Shown here in pieces: positions 19,470 through 27,964 of a stretch of 34,202 nt of DNA. The translations under genes and the position numbers were made by a program. The notes under the pieces were generated by a model, which was not told the DNA's origin, ran no database searches, and saw only the letters and a list, made by a program, of their open reading frames with translations. Each line of letters starts with the position of its first letter. Position 1 is the first letter of the stretch. Source of the stretch: Candidatus Cloacimonadota bacterium (GTDB taxonomy: Bacteria > Cloacimonadota > Cloacimonadia > Cloacimonadales > PWNZ01); contig PWNZ01000259.1 of the NCBI GenBank assembly GCA_003564135.1, forward strand, positions 1 to 34,202, given 5' to 3'.

Positions 19470-20345
19470 ATGGACAACATAATACTGCTGGCAAAATATT
19501 TTGGGATGAAATTTTTCACTATAATTATTATAATCATGATGACGAATGTTTCAATCTTTGGTAATACAGCTTTTTTTGAGGAGTTTAAATCTGAGTTGTC
19601 ACAACTCGAAAGAGACTTGGAAGAAAGGGGAGTGCCTTCCCAATGGTTGCGAGAAAACCTGAGTAGGGATAACTTTAGTCTATATAGAAGGATGGAATCA
19701 TATTTCACCAATATGTCGGAAAGCAGGGTGAGCAGAGGGGAGATGACTGTTGATGATTATAAACTGCACTTTGGTGTCGATCAAAGAGTTCGCAGAGGAT
19801 TAGGTTTTATTGAAGAACATCAAGAATTGCTGCAACAAGTTGAGCAGGTTAATGGTATTCACTATGAACTTGTGGTAGCCATTCTTGGGATGGAGACAAA
19901 TTTTGCCGAGCAACGTCAAAGAGGTAATTTTATCGTTTTTGATGCATTAGTTTCTCAATACGTTCTTCTTTCCAATCGCAGACGCTTTGCTGCTAACGAA
20001 CTTTCAGCTCTTTATGAGTATTCAAAGAAAATAAACCGAGATGTAGACTACTTTATAGGTTCATTTGCGGGTGCTAGTGGCTGGGGACAGTTTATACCGA
20101 CATCATTAAGGGCATTTTTCATATCGGCTGATGGAATAGATGAAAACACCGACATCTACTCTATTGAGGACACACTATTTAGTATAGAAAACTACTTAGC
20201 TGCTCATAGGCTGAATAGAAACACCATAGATTCAGCTCAGAGAAGACGTGATGCGGTTTTTGCTTACAATAGAAGCAATGCCTACGTTGATGCAGTTTTA
20301 TATATATACGATAAGCTAAAAGATAGAGATATCGGTGGATTATAA
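19470..20345 (+). CDS. MltB-like lytic murein transglycosylase (SLT_2)
   Basis: A 291-residue envelope protein. A hydrophobic signal segment spans ~13-30 (FFTIIIIIMMTNVSIFG) and has no lipobox cysteine. The catalytic Glu is E142 in AILGMETNFAE (138-147). GASGWGQFIPTSLRAFF and AVFAYNRSNAYVDAVL are the other MltB signatures. It would cleave peptidoglycan between MurNAc and GlcNAc to give 1,6-anhydro ends. ATG 19470 has AGGAGG 7 bases upstream; an upstream in-frame ATG at 19431 has no ribosome site. It faces the 20376 small frame and HtrA. Confidence 0.88.
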   Translation: MDNIILLAKYFGMKFFTIIIIIMMTNVSIFGNTAFFEEFKSELSQLERDLEERGVPSQWLRENLSRDNFSLYRRMESYFTNMSESRVSRGEMTVDDYKLHFGVDQRVRRGLGFIEEHQELLQQVEQVNGIHYELVVAILGMETNFAEQRQRGNFIVFDALVSQYVLLSNRRRFAANELSALYEYSKKINRDVDYFIGSFAGASGWGQFIPTSLRAFFISADGIDENTDIYSIEDTLFSIENYLAAHRLNRNTIDSAQRRRDAVFAYNRSNAYVDAVLYIYDKLKDRDIGGL

Positions 20346-20375
20346 AGGGATATTACTTAATTAAAAAAGCTCTAC

Positions 20376-20612
20376 ATGAGGGCAAGTGATTATTACAGTA
20401 AGAATACAGTCAAGATTAACCTGGATTGGCAACTAACTGGTGACGGACATATTGCTGAGCAAGCCATAGACCATAGAGCTGCTAAATTGGAAAAATGGCC
20501 TCGCTTTTACAACGAAGCCGATTTTCCCTTCATTATCAGAGCGCCTAATTTTCAAGGTTTATTGTTATGTACCTATAGCTGCCATCCCGTGAACGGACAT
20601 AACAAAGAATGA
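20376..20612 (+). CDS. Possible small protein overlapping the htrA 3' end
   Basis: A 78-codon frame in the gap between the transglycosylase and the convergent htrA, running 68 bases into htrA. The first ~55 residues (RASDYYSKNTVKINLDWQ...KWPRFYNEADFPF) look protein-like in composition. No clear Shine-Dalgarno precedes the ATG, and a stop at 20358 blocks an extension. I recognise no family. It could equally be a chance frame or the remnant of a longer gene. Confidence 0.28.
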   Translation: MRASDYYSKNTVKINLDWQLTGDGHIAEQAIDHRAAKLEKWPRFYNEADFPFIIRAPNFQGLLLCTYSCHPVNGHNKE

Positions 20613-22011
20613 TATTGGTTCCCTTATTTTCGAAAACAGCTTTTGCTTCCGAAATTGCTGATTCATAAACGTTTTTATTGGTTATTCTTCTCCGGTTAAT
20701 CTCTTTTACTACTTCGCCAATTCTGAGGTCAGATCTGAAAGCTGGAGAATCTCTTTCAATCGAAGTAATAACTACTCCATAATCAGCTTCAATTTGCTGT
20801 CTTTGTGCAAATCCGCCATCTAGTCCCTCTACTTCTAACCCTAACCATGGTTTTTCATCAGTTTCCGGTTCTTCTTGGACAGTTTCATCATCTTGCATCA
20901 GTTCTAATGTTGCTTGGAGGGTAAGCATCTTATCGTCTCGGACAACTTTTATAGGGACTGATTTGCCTATATTTGATTCAGCTACAACTATCCTAAACCG
21001 AGACACATTAGGAACTTCTCTATTGTTGAATTCGATGATTACATCTCCGTTTTCTAAGCCGGCACGATCGGCAGGTGTACCTTCTTCCACGCGAGCAACT
21101 AAAACACCCCCGATTCTTTCTAAGCCTAAACTTTTCTGAAGATCAGCAGTAATCTCTTGAGGTAAAATACCTAAATAAGCTCTGACTACCCGACCCTCTC
21201 GGAGGAGGTCATTAGTGACTTTTTTAGCCATGTTTATGGGGATAGCGAAACCAATACCAATGTTACCTCCGGTAGTTGTTGTTATAGCAGTATTAACACC
21301 AATAACATTTCCCTTAATATTCAATAATGGGCCTCCACTATTGCCTGGATTGATCGCAGCATCTGTCTGGATATAGTCTTGATAAAGTGGAGATTGCCGT
21401 CCAAAATTCAAAGAGGAGCGGCCGGTTGCTGACACGACACCAACGGTTACTGTTCGATCAAGCCCTAGCTGTCCGAATGGGTTACCTATTGCAATTGCCC
21501 ATTCTCCGATCTGGACTTGATCTGAATCTCCTAAAGGCGCAATGACGACATTTTCGGAGATCGGCACATTAATTTTTATGATTGCCAAGTCGGTATGTGG
21601 GTCTAGGCCAACGACTTCGGCGGTATACTTGGCTTTATCGGCTAAAGTGACTGTTATAACGGCATTATCGCCAATATCTACAACATGATTATTAGTCAGG
21701 ATAATGACATTTTCATCTTCACGATCAATGATAAAACCGCTACCCATTGACACCGATCGTCTTGTCTCGGGCATTGGACCGAAAAAAAAGCGAAACAGAT
21801 CATCATCAAAAGGGAGTCTACCGCTCGGCGTGCGGGTCTCTACTTCAGCTTCAACCTGAATATTAACGATGCTTTCTCCGAGATCTCGTACCACTTCTAC
21901 AAAAGGACTTTGTCCATCTGTAGTTAATGGATATCGCGCAAACAAACTTGACAAGGTTAAGCTCAGTATCAGCAAAAAAGCTGCTGGAAAAGTAATGTCT
22001 TTCAGTTTCAT
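20545..22011 (-). CDS. degP: Periplasmic serine protease HtrA/DegP
   Basis: A 488-residue envelope quality-control protease and chaperone. An N-terminal hydrophobic segment (~8-25) is the signal peptide or anchor. The catalytic triad is H109 (LTNNHVVD), D141 (DPHTDLAII) and S225 (NPGNSGGPLL). PDZ domains follow at about 250-345 (YLGILPQEI...NGDVIIEFNN) and about 385-488 (WLGLEVEGL...RIGEVVKEINRR). Two PDZ domains point to the DegP/DegQ layout instead of DegS. AAGGAG lies 6-7 bases before the ATG. It is divergently arranged from the permease-EIIA gene across 330 bases. Confidence 0.95.
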   Translation of the reverse strand: MKLKDITFPAAFLLILSLTLSSLFARYPLTTDGQSPFVEVVRDLGESIVNIQVEAEVETRTPSGRLPFDDDLFRFFFGPMPETRRSVSMGSGFIIDREDENVIILTNNHVVDIGDNAVITVTLADKAKYTAEVVGLDPHTDLAIIKINVPISENVVIAPLGDSDQVQIGEWAIAIGNPFGQLGLDRTVTVGVVSATGRSSLNFGRQSPLYQDYIQTDAAINPGNSGGPLLNIKGNVIGVNTAITTTTGGNIGIGFAIPINMAKKVTNDLLREGRVVRAYLGILPQEITADLQKSLGLERIGGVLVARVEEGTPADRAGLENGDVIIEFNNREVPNVSRFRIVVAESNIGKSVPIKVVRDDKMLTLQATLELMQDDETVQEEPETDEKPWLGLEVEGLDGGFAQRQQIEADYGVVITSIERDSPAFRSDLRIGEVVKEINRRRITNKNVYESAISEAKAVFENKGTNIILCYVRSRDGSYRYITINLEN

Positions 22012-22341
22012 GTTAACTCCTTTCGTTCCGTTCGTCTCGAACAGTAGTTTGCAATCATTTATCTAGTTATTTATATTTCTTGTCCGATTGAACTGTTTTC
22101 TTATTAATAACGAAGATTAATAAGGTGCCGTTTCAAGGACATTGTAGTCAAAGTATTTGAAGCCATAACAAACCGAGAAGGAAAAGAAAATTGTCGCCTC
22201 GATAGGGGGTAAGAGATATTATTCCTTGACTTCTTAGTTTCTAATTTCAAATTTGATTCGACTTCATTAGTGGATGAGGTTATGCCACACTGTTTATGAT
22301 ATCGTAGTGGGTCTTGATAGTAAAAGTAGGAGAACTAAATA
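22012..22341. other. Intergenic region between divergent htrA and the permease gene
   Basis: 330 bases that must hold promoters for both flanking genes. I see no ORF, tRNA or strong hairpin. A TTGACT at 22226-22231 is a possible -35 for the plus direction, but no good -10 sits at the right distance, so no promoter is called. Confidence 0.4.
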
Positions 22342-24207
22342 ATGGAATTAAAAAAAGAGTTAGGACTGTTAGAGGTCTTTTGCATCGCTTCCGGAGCTAT
22401 GATCAGCTCGGGTCTATTTATATTACCCGGGATAGCTTTCAGTTATGGTGGACCGGTGATAGTCTTAGCATACTTTTTAGCCGGTTTATTAGCAATGACC
22501 GGAATGTTGAGTATTGCCGAGATGGCAACCGCTATGCCCAAAGCCGGAGGAGAGTATTTTTTTATAACTCGAGGGATGGGGCCAGCTATGGGCACAATAT
22601 CGGGTTTACTTAGCTGGTTCTCTCTATCGTTGAAAAGTGCATTTGCCCTGATAGGGATGGCCGCATTTACTGTTGTTGTTTTGCCAAATTTTGATATTAG
22701 AATCATAGCTATAGCTCTTAGCCTGTTATTTATGCTTATCAATATAGTAGGAGTCAAGGAAAGTGGTCGTTTTCAGGTAATCTTGGTATTATCTTTACTG
22801 TCTTTGATGGGTATTTACTTAATATTTGGATTACCTAAAGTTAATTTGGACAACTTTCAGCCTTTCATCCCCTATGGAAATCGTTCAGTATTCAGTACGG
22901 CAGGATTCGTGTTTACTGCGTATGGCGGTTTGCTTTATATCGGATCTGTAGCTGAAGAGATCAAAAACCCAAATAAAGTAATCCCTTTAGGCTTGATTCT
23001 CTCTTTGTTGATTGTAAGCATACTATATACCTTGATGGTTTTTGTTACTGTAGGTGTTTTACCGGCCGATGAACTAGCCGGTAGTTTAACACCAATATCC
23101 GATGGTGCCAGTGCGGCCATAGGTTCTTGGGGTTACATAGTCTTAAGTTTAGCTGCCATTATGGCTTTTATATCAACTGCCAACGGAGGTTTATTGACAG
23201 CATCCCGTTATCCTATGTCTCTAAGCAGAGATGGCTTGATGCCGGCTTTTCTTAGCAAGATCAGCCCGAAATATAGAACACCGGTGATCTCTATTATTGT
23301 AACTACAGGATTCCTGATAATATTCTTGCTGCTAGAACTGGAGGTGTTAGTAAAAGCTGTTTCTACTACTGTTATCCTTACGAATATATTGTCATGCACG
23401 GCGTTAATAGTCATTAGAGAGAGCAGACTTCAGAACTACAGGCCAATCTTTAAATGTCCTTTATATCCGGTACTTCAGATATTAGGTATTATAGGGTTTA
23501 TCGTGTTACTTTTTGAAATGGGTCTTTCATCGATCCTGATAACATCCTTAGTAATTTTAATAGGATTTTTCACTTATTGGTTCTACGGTAGAATAAGAGT
23601 CGATCGGGAATATGCATTACTATATCTAATTGAACGTATGACATCCAAAGAGTTGACGAGTTACACATTAGAAACCGAGTTGAAAGAGATTATTCATGAT
23701 CGAGATAATATTCAATTTGATCATTTCGACGAGGTAATAAAGGACGCACATATAATCGATCTCGATGACTCAGTAACAATGGAAGAATTTTTTCATCTGG
23801 CTGCCCAGGAGGTACAAAAAGATCTGCATCTATCAGCCGAAGAAGTTTTCGATGCATTGCTGAAAAGGGAACAGGAAAACTCTACCGTTCTTAATGACCA
23901 CTTAGCTGTTCCACACATAATAGTTCCCGGCGAAAAATCTTTTAGTATATTGGTAGCAAGATGTAAAAAGGGTGTCATGTTCTCTGAGAAAAATGCAGTT
24001 ATCAAAACGATTTTTGTTATCGCAGGGTCTAAAGATCAAAGAACTTTCCATTTGAGAGCATTGGCTGCGATAGCTCAAATTGTGAATGATCCCGATTTCA
24101 TGCCTAAATGGTTGAGCGCTAGCAGCAGCGAAGCTCTCAAGGATGCTATTCTTTTAGCTAATCGGAATAGAAGCACTTATTTCAGCAAAGGTAAAATACC
24201 GTCTTAA
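22342..24207 (+). CDS. APC-family amino-acid permease fused to a C-terminal PTS EIIA domain
   Basis: A 621-residue membrane protein. The first ~430 residues are an APC-superfamily transporter: ASGAMISSGLFILPG (about 16-30) is the substrate-binding TM1 break, and MPKAGGEYFF is the TM3 region signature. About twelve hydrophobic segments can be counted. After a charged linker (~430-470), residues ~475-620 form a type-2 EIIA domain with the phosphorylatable histidine H525 in NDHLAVPHIIVPG. HLRALAAIAQI is the second signature. Phosphorylation of the tail could gate transport in response to PTS energy status; that is inference from domain architecture. Substrate unknown. AGGAGA precedes the ATG, and the AhpD-like gene follows after 16 bases. 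Confidence 0.9.
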   Translation: MELKKELGLLEVFCIASGAMISSGLFILPGIAFSYGGPVIVLAYFLAGLLAMTGMLSIAEMATAMPKAGGEYFFITRGMGPAMGTISGLLSWFSLSLKSAFALIGMAAFTVVVLPNFDIRIIAIALSLLFMLINIVGVKESGRFQVILVLSLLSLMGIYLIFGLPKVNLDNFQPFIPYGNRSVFSTAGFVFTAYGGLLYIGSVAEEIKNPNKVIPLGLILSLLIVSILYTLMVFVTVGVLPADELAGSLTPISDGASAAIGSWGYIVLSLAAIMAFISTANGGLLTASRYPMSLSRDGLMPAFLSKISPKYRTPVISIIVTTGFLIIFLLLELEVLVKAVSTTVILTNILSCTALIVIRESRLQNYRPIFKCPLYPVLQILGIIGFIVLLFEMGLSSILITSLVILIGFFTYWFYGRIRVDREYALLYLIERMTSKELTSYTLETELKEIIHDRDNIQFDHFDEVIKDAHIIDLDDSVTMEEFFHLAAQEVQKDLHLSAEEVFDALLKREQENSTVLNDHLAVPHIIVPGEKSFSILVARCKKGVMFSEKNAVIKTIFVIAGSKDQRTFHLRALAAIAQIVNDPDFMPKWLSASSSEALKDAILLANRNRSTYFSKGKIPS

Positions 24208-24223
24208 TCAAGAAGGAAAATTT

Positions 24224-24574
24224 ATGTGTACACTAAAGCAATTCGGAAAAGAAAGAGAGAGGCTTAATAAGCTGATCGAGGGGAAAGATAACCTTACGAT
24301 AAAAAGGTTCTTTAATTTAGATCAAAATGCTTATAAGCAAGGAGCATTGTCCAAAAAGACAAAAGAGATTTTAGGATTAGTTGCTTCGTTGGTTCTTAGG
24401 TGTGATGACTGTATCAATTACCATCTTGTAGAATGCAAAAAGGAAAACGTGTCGACTGAGGAATTGGAAGAAGCTGTAGCTATTGCCTTGATAGTAGGGG
24501 GATCAATAACTATACCTCATGTCAGAAAACTGTTTGATTTGTGGGAAGAAATGGGAAAGGAGAATAATGAGTAA
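24224..24574 (+). CDS. AhpD/carboxymuconolactone decarboxylase-like CxxC protein
   Basis: A 116-residue all-helical protein of the CMD/AhpD-like family. The redox motif C60-D-D-C63-I-N-Y-H67 matches the CxxC-x3-H active site of AhpD-type disulfide reductases. KTKEILGLVASLV before it and VGGSITIPHVRKLFD after it fit the fold. AhpD relatives pass electrons to peroxiredoxins; the real partner here is not evident. AAGGA lies upstream of the ATG. It is co-oriented with the permease gene, and its end overlaps the next small gene by 8 bases. Confidence 0.87.
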   Translation: MCTLKQFGKERERLNKLIEGKDNLTIKRFFNLDQNAYKQGALSKKTKEILGLVASLVLRCDDCINYHLVECKKENVSTEELEEAVAIALIVGGSITIPHVRKLFDLWEEMGKENNE

Positions 24575-24968
24575 GATATTTATCTGGACGTTGCTGATTG
24601 TTATTATGACCATAACAGGATTTTTCTTAGGTAGGTACACAACAACACCTGAGATTGTAGAGAAGGAAGACCCTTGTTAACAGTTGCCTGAACATCTCGG
24701 AGCGTCCTTATCTCAAAGACTCAATACCGACAGGCCTTTAGAAGTACTCCAAGAAGATCTGATATCCAAGCCGGAGTTAATTCCCTATGATCCTGAATTA
24801 GGTGGTAAAATGGGGTTCTATGAGGCAGATAAAATCATAATACTGAACGAAAAATGGGTGTATGCACCTTTTGAAGATGGGCATATAGGTGGTTATATGC
24901 TGCTTAACTATGACATTGATAATGAAGGGAATATTGATTGGGATATTGTCGAGGCGACTCTTTATTGA
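24567..24968 (+). pseudogene. Small membrane-anchored protein interrupted by an in-frame TAA
   Basis: ATG 24567 has AAAGGAG (24556-24562) 4 bases upstream and overlaps the AhpD-like gene by 8 bases, as an operon member would. The first 37 codons give a single transmembrane anchor (IFIWTLLIVIMTITGFFLG) and a short linker ending in EKEDPC. Codon 38 is TAA (24678-24680). The same frame then stays open for 95 more codons with protein-like sequence (QLPEHLGASLSQRLN...) to the stop at 24966-24968. A TTG at 24684 could restart translation, but no ribosome site is near it. Either a recent nonsense mutation, a sequence error, or stop-codon readthrough. I do not recognise the family. The end overlaps the convergent glycosyltransferase by 7 bases. 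Confidence 0.6.
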
Positions 24969-26236
24969 GTTAGCTTATTAATAATTTGAGTCAGATAGTT
25001 GGCCTGATTCGGTGCCGCAAAACAGTTGACTCTCTCCTTATTTGTTTTGATTACATTATGCAGAACTGATTTCCGATAGGATGAGATGGCTTTTTTGAAG
25101 CCTTCTTCATCATCATAGCCGACCATTGTCCCCGATTTTGTGTCTTGCAATATTTTTGCCGCTTCACCGCTTGTGGGTCCTATTGCTAATATGTAGCGGC
25201 CGGAGGCCATGTACTCAAAAAGTTTAGTGGTTAAAATTCCTTTATTATCTGGGCATTTCCTGATTAACAGCAACAGTATATCTGATTCGACCATTTCTTT
25301 TAAGGCATTTGTATGGTTAGTGTGGGCTATATTTACGATAGAAAGATAATCTGAAGCAGGAGCATCATCTTCAGAAAAACTGCCAATTAAGCTAAGTTCA
25401 ATGTGTTCAACAAGCTTTTCCTTAACCGCTTCTTCAAGCCACCGGATAGCTGCTCGCAAAGGATGACCTGGCCTAACTGCTCCAACATACTTGATTTTTA
25501 TCGAATGGTTGTTTTGACTCGATTTTCGAGTATTATGCGAGAAATCTTTAGGGTCAAATCCATTGTATAGAACAATCTTTTTACCATCTGGTAAACTTTC
25601 AGCAATGGTTTTTGAGACTACTAAATTTTCGTCGGCTGTTGCTATTATTTTAGCTTCTAATCGTTTATTTAAGTAGCGAACGATAAAATTTTGGCGTGCG
25701 GTTTGCAAATAAGTTATCTCTGTCCAAGGGTCACGAAAATCTGTCATCCATTTTACGGGGAAATTTTTCGATAAACGTTTTCCGATTAAGTGGGTAGAGT
25801 GAGGAGGTCCTGTGGTGATGACCACATCATATTTGCTTTCTCTTAATAACATGACTGCTTTTCGGTAAGCAAATTTATTCCAGACACGTCTAATGTCTGG
25901 AACTACAAAGTTCAGTCTAAACCAGTAGCCGAGCCTTGTTAAAAATGATATTTCCTGTGCAGGCTGTAAACTTCCATGGGGAAGACCGGTGTTATTACCG
26001 GTAATAGCACGGTAAATTTTGGATAATGACGGTGTACGGGTTCTTACTACTTTCACTTGTTTAGGTACTTTGCTCGATAAGGACTCATCTAAGACCGGAT
26101 AATCTCCCTTCTCGGTAGTGAGGACAGTAGCGTCCCACCCATTCTCGTGCAAATACGGCAATAGCCTGAGCCATCTCTGTACACCTGCTCCTCCGCATGG
26201 TGGAAAGTAGTACGTGATCAGTAATAATCTTTTCAT
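24962..26236 (-). CDS. Glycosyltransferase family 4 protein
   Basis: A 424-residue GT-B enzyme. The N-terminal YYFPPCGGAGVQRWLRLL (9-26) is the acceptor-side loop common in GT4 enzymes such as WcaI-like proteins. VVITTGPPHSTHLIG (~124-138) and WMTDFRDPW follow. The C-terminal nucleotide-sugar half contains KYVGAVRPGHPLRAA and TKLFEYMASGRYILAIGP, the EX7E-like region (E..GR). It probably adds a sugar to a surface glycan or lipid in the cytosol; donor and acceptor are unknown. Its start overlaps the stop of the neighbouring glycosyltransferase by 4 bases (ATGA), so the two act from one transcript. Confidence 0.9.
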   Translation of the reverse strand: MKRLLLITYYFPPCGGAGVQRWLRLLPYLHENGWDATVLTTEKGDYPVLDESLSSKVPKQVKVVRTRTPSLSKIYRAITGNNTGLPHGSLQPAQEISFLTRLGYWFRLNFVVPDIRRVWNKFAYRKAVMLLRESKYDVVITTGPPHSTHLIGKRLSKNFPVKWMTDFRDPWTEITYLQTARQNFIVRYLNKRLEAKIIATADENLVVSKTIAESLPDGKKIVLYNGFDPKDFSHNTRKSSQNNHSIKIKYVGAVRPGHPLRAAIRWLEEAVKEKLVEHIELSLIGSFSEDDAPASDYLSIVNIAHTNHTNALKEMVESDILLLLIRKCPDNKGILTTKLFEYMASGRYILAIGPTSGEAAKILQDTKSGTMVGYDDEEGFKKAISSYRKSVLHNVIKTNKERVNCFAAPNQANYLTQIINKLTQ

Positions 26237-27369
26237 GATTTGTCCTTAACGCTATCACCTTTCAAAATCAACTCAACAAATTTTTGCCAAGAAAGCTCTT
26301 GAGAATAGCTAAGTATCCTGTTATTAACTCGATTCCTATCGAGTGAAAGAAACTCTATGATAGCTTGCGCAAAAGAATCGACTGATGTTGATTGAGCGAC
26401 GATGCCGGTCTCTCTTTGGTTTACCATAGCCGGTAGCCCCCCAACCGGAGTGACAACCACGCCAACACCCATAGAGTAGGCTATCTGTATTACGCCACTT
26501 TGAGTTGCTGAACGATAGGGAAGAGCTAGCAAGTCAGCAGCTTTGAAATAAAGTTCCACCTTATCATCAGAGGTATACTCATTATGCACGATTATGCTTT
26601 TTTTATGAGCTGACTTACCGATCAAATTAAAATAACGGTCACTATCGCCATAGATCTCTCCAACGATGAGCAAGACAGCATCAGGGTATTTGTTTTTGAC
26701 TTCCGGGAAACAGTTAATTAAGGTCTCTAAACCTTTATAAGGTTTGATATAGCCGAAAAAAAGAATTACTTGTTTATTTTCTAAGCCGAGTTTTTTTTTA
26801 GCGTTTTTTTGATTATATTGTTTCCGGTCATAGAAGTCGTATAATGGGTGAAAAGCCTTAATATTATCTGTTTTAGGGGCTATTTCTCGAGCAGTTTGGC
26901 TAACAGCGTCTGAGAGTGTAATGATACTGTCAGCGTTAGACAGCATCCGCTTTGTCAGATAATCAGCGAAAGGCCATTTTTCGTGTGAGATAATATTATG
27001 AGCTATAATTGAGCTAGGAATGTCTTTATTTTTTAGCCTACGTATGAGGAAGCTGTAAGCTATAGAGAACAAAGGAATAAAGTAGTTAAAGAGCACCAAG
27101 TCAGGATTACTCTCAAAAATTTTTGATAAGCTTACATTATAAGTCACCGGATTATAGGGGGTTAATACTCTCTTTGAGGGAATATCTTGAAAAAAGTTAT
27201 TGGATTCAAACTGTGACTTACCCGGGAAAATCAACGCAGGGTATTGAGAGCGGAGATTAATCATGGTAACGTTATGTTTCTGGCGCACCAATTCTTTATA
27301 CAAGCAGCCGCCAAAATGAGCAATACCGCCTCTAAATGGGTAAACAGGCCCTACAATTATAATGTTCAT
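26233..27369 (-). CDS. Glycosyltransferase family 4 protein
   Basis: A 378-residue GT-B enzyme. It opens with VGPVYPFRGGIAHFGGCLYKEL (about 6-27, with the glycine-rich N-terminal loop), and has the donor-binding half ILFFGYIKPYKGLETLI and LPYRSATQSGVIQIAYSMGVGVVVTPVGGLP. Partner of the downstream GT4 in a two-gene unit. No polymerase, flippase or further sugar genes lie nearby, so the glycan cannot be named. No strong Shine-Dalgarno precedes the ATG. Confidence 0.9.
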   Translation of the reverse strand: MNIIIVGPVYPFRGGIAHFGGCLYKELVRQKHNVTMINLRSQYPALIFPGKSQFESNNFFQDIPSKRVLTPYNPVTYNVSLSKIFESNPDLVLFNYFIPLFSIAYSFLIRRLKNKDIPSSIIAHNIISHEKWPFADYLTKRMLSNADSIITLSDAVSQTAREIAPKTDNIKAFHPLYDFYDRKQYNQKNAKKKLGLENKQVILFFGYIKPYKGLETLINCFPEVKNKYPDAVLLIVGEIYGDSDRYFNLIGKSAHKKSIIVHNEYTSDDKVELYFKAADLLALPYRSATQSGVIQIAYSMGVGVVVTPVGGLPAMVNQRETGIVAQSTSVDSFAQAIIEFLSLDRNRVNNRILSYSQELSWQKFVELILKGDSVKDKS

Positions 27370-27451
27370 ACCATTAAAGAGTACTCCAGTATTTTATGGT
27401 TAACAGGGTAACTATGAGAAACGGTTTTCAGAAATTAAAAATCGTTAATTA

Positions 27452-27964
27452 TTAACGTGTTTTAACGATGATGATATTTTTCATGAACTCATCATACTCT
27501 ATGTCGGGACACTTCTCAGCTATGGAGTTGATGATCTCTAGCATGTTGGGGAATACCATAGTGAATGTCAGTGATTTTTTTTGCCCGCCTTTTTCATAAT
27601 CCATTACCACTGCTCTGGTTTTGCCCGAATAGACAGATAGTTTTTTTATTTCTTCCCATTTAATAAAAATATTACGGGCTAACAGATACCCAAATTCCAA
27701 GCCTTGCTCTGTAAAAACTAAGGTGTTCAAAGAAAAAAGATTTCTGAATAATGAGTTGCCTGCTAAGAAGATCACGACAAAAGGGATGATCTTTTTTAAT
27801 GTCGCTGTATCGGCATCGACTGCTGCGAAGACATACCAGACAGCCCAGATGATTGCAAACAGCCCGATAAAGATAGTTGTCCATCTGGTAAATGGGCTAA
27901 AACGATAAGTTCGAGGAAAGCCTTTTTTACTGTTAATATCGGTAAGGTCTATGTTTTGTTTCAA
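27452..27964 (-). CDS. Small two-TM membrane protein with PH-like domain
   Basis: A 170-residue protein of unknown function. Two hydrophobic segments (~28-48 and 58-77) are separated by a short turn. A cytosolic domain of ~90 residues follows (TLVFTEQGLEFGYLLARNIFIKWEEIKKLSVYSGK), whose strand pattern resembles bacterial PH-like (YcxB/bPH) domains. The start is TTG 27964 with AAAAGGAG 7 bases upstream. It overlaps the PHP gene end by 32 bases, an unusually long overlap that implies coupled translation. Confidence 0.7.
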   Translation of the reverse strand: MKQNIDLTDINSKKGFPRTYRFSPFTRWTTIFIGLFAIIWAVWYVFAAVDADTATLKKIIPFVVIFLAGNSLFRNLFSLNTLVFTEQGLEFGYLLARNIFIKWEEIKKLSVYSGKTRAVVMDYEKGGQKKSLTFTMVFPNMLEIINSIAEKCPDIEYDEFMKNIIIVKTR

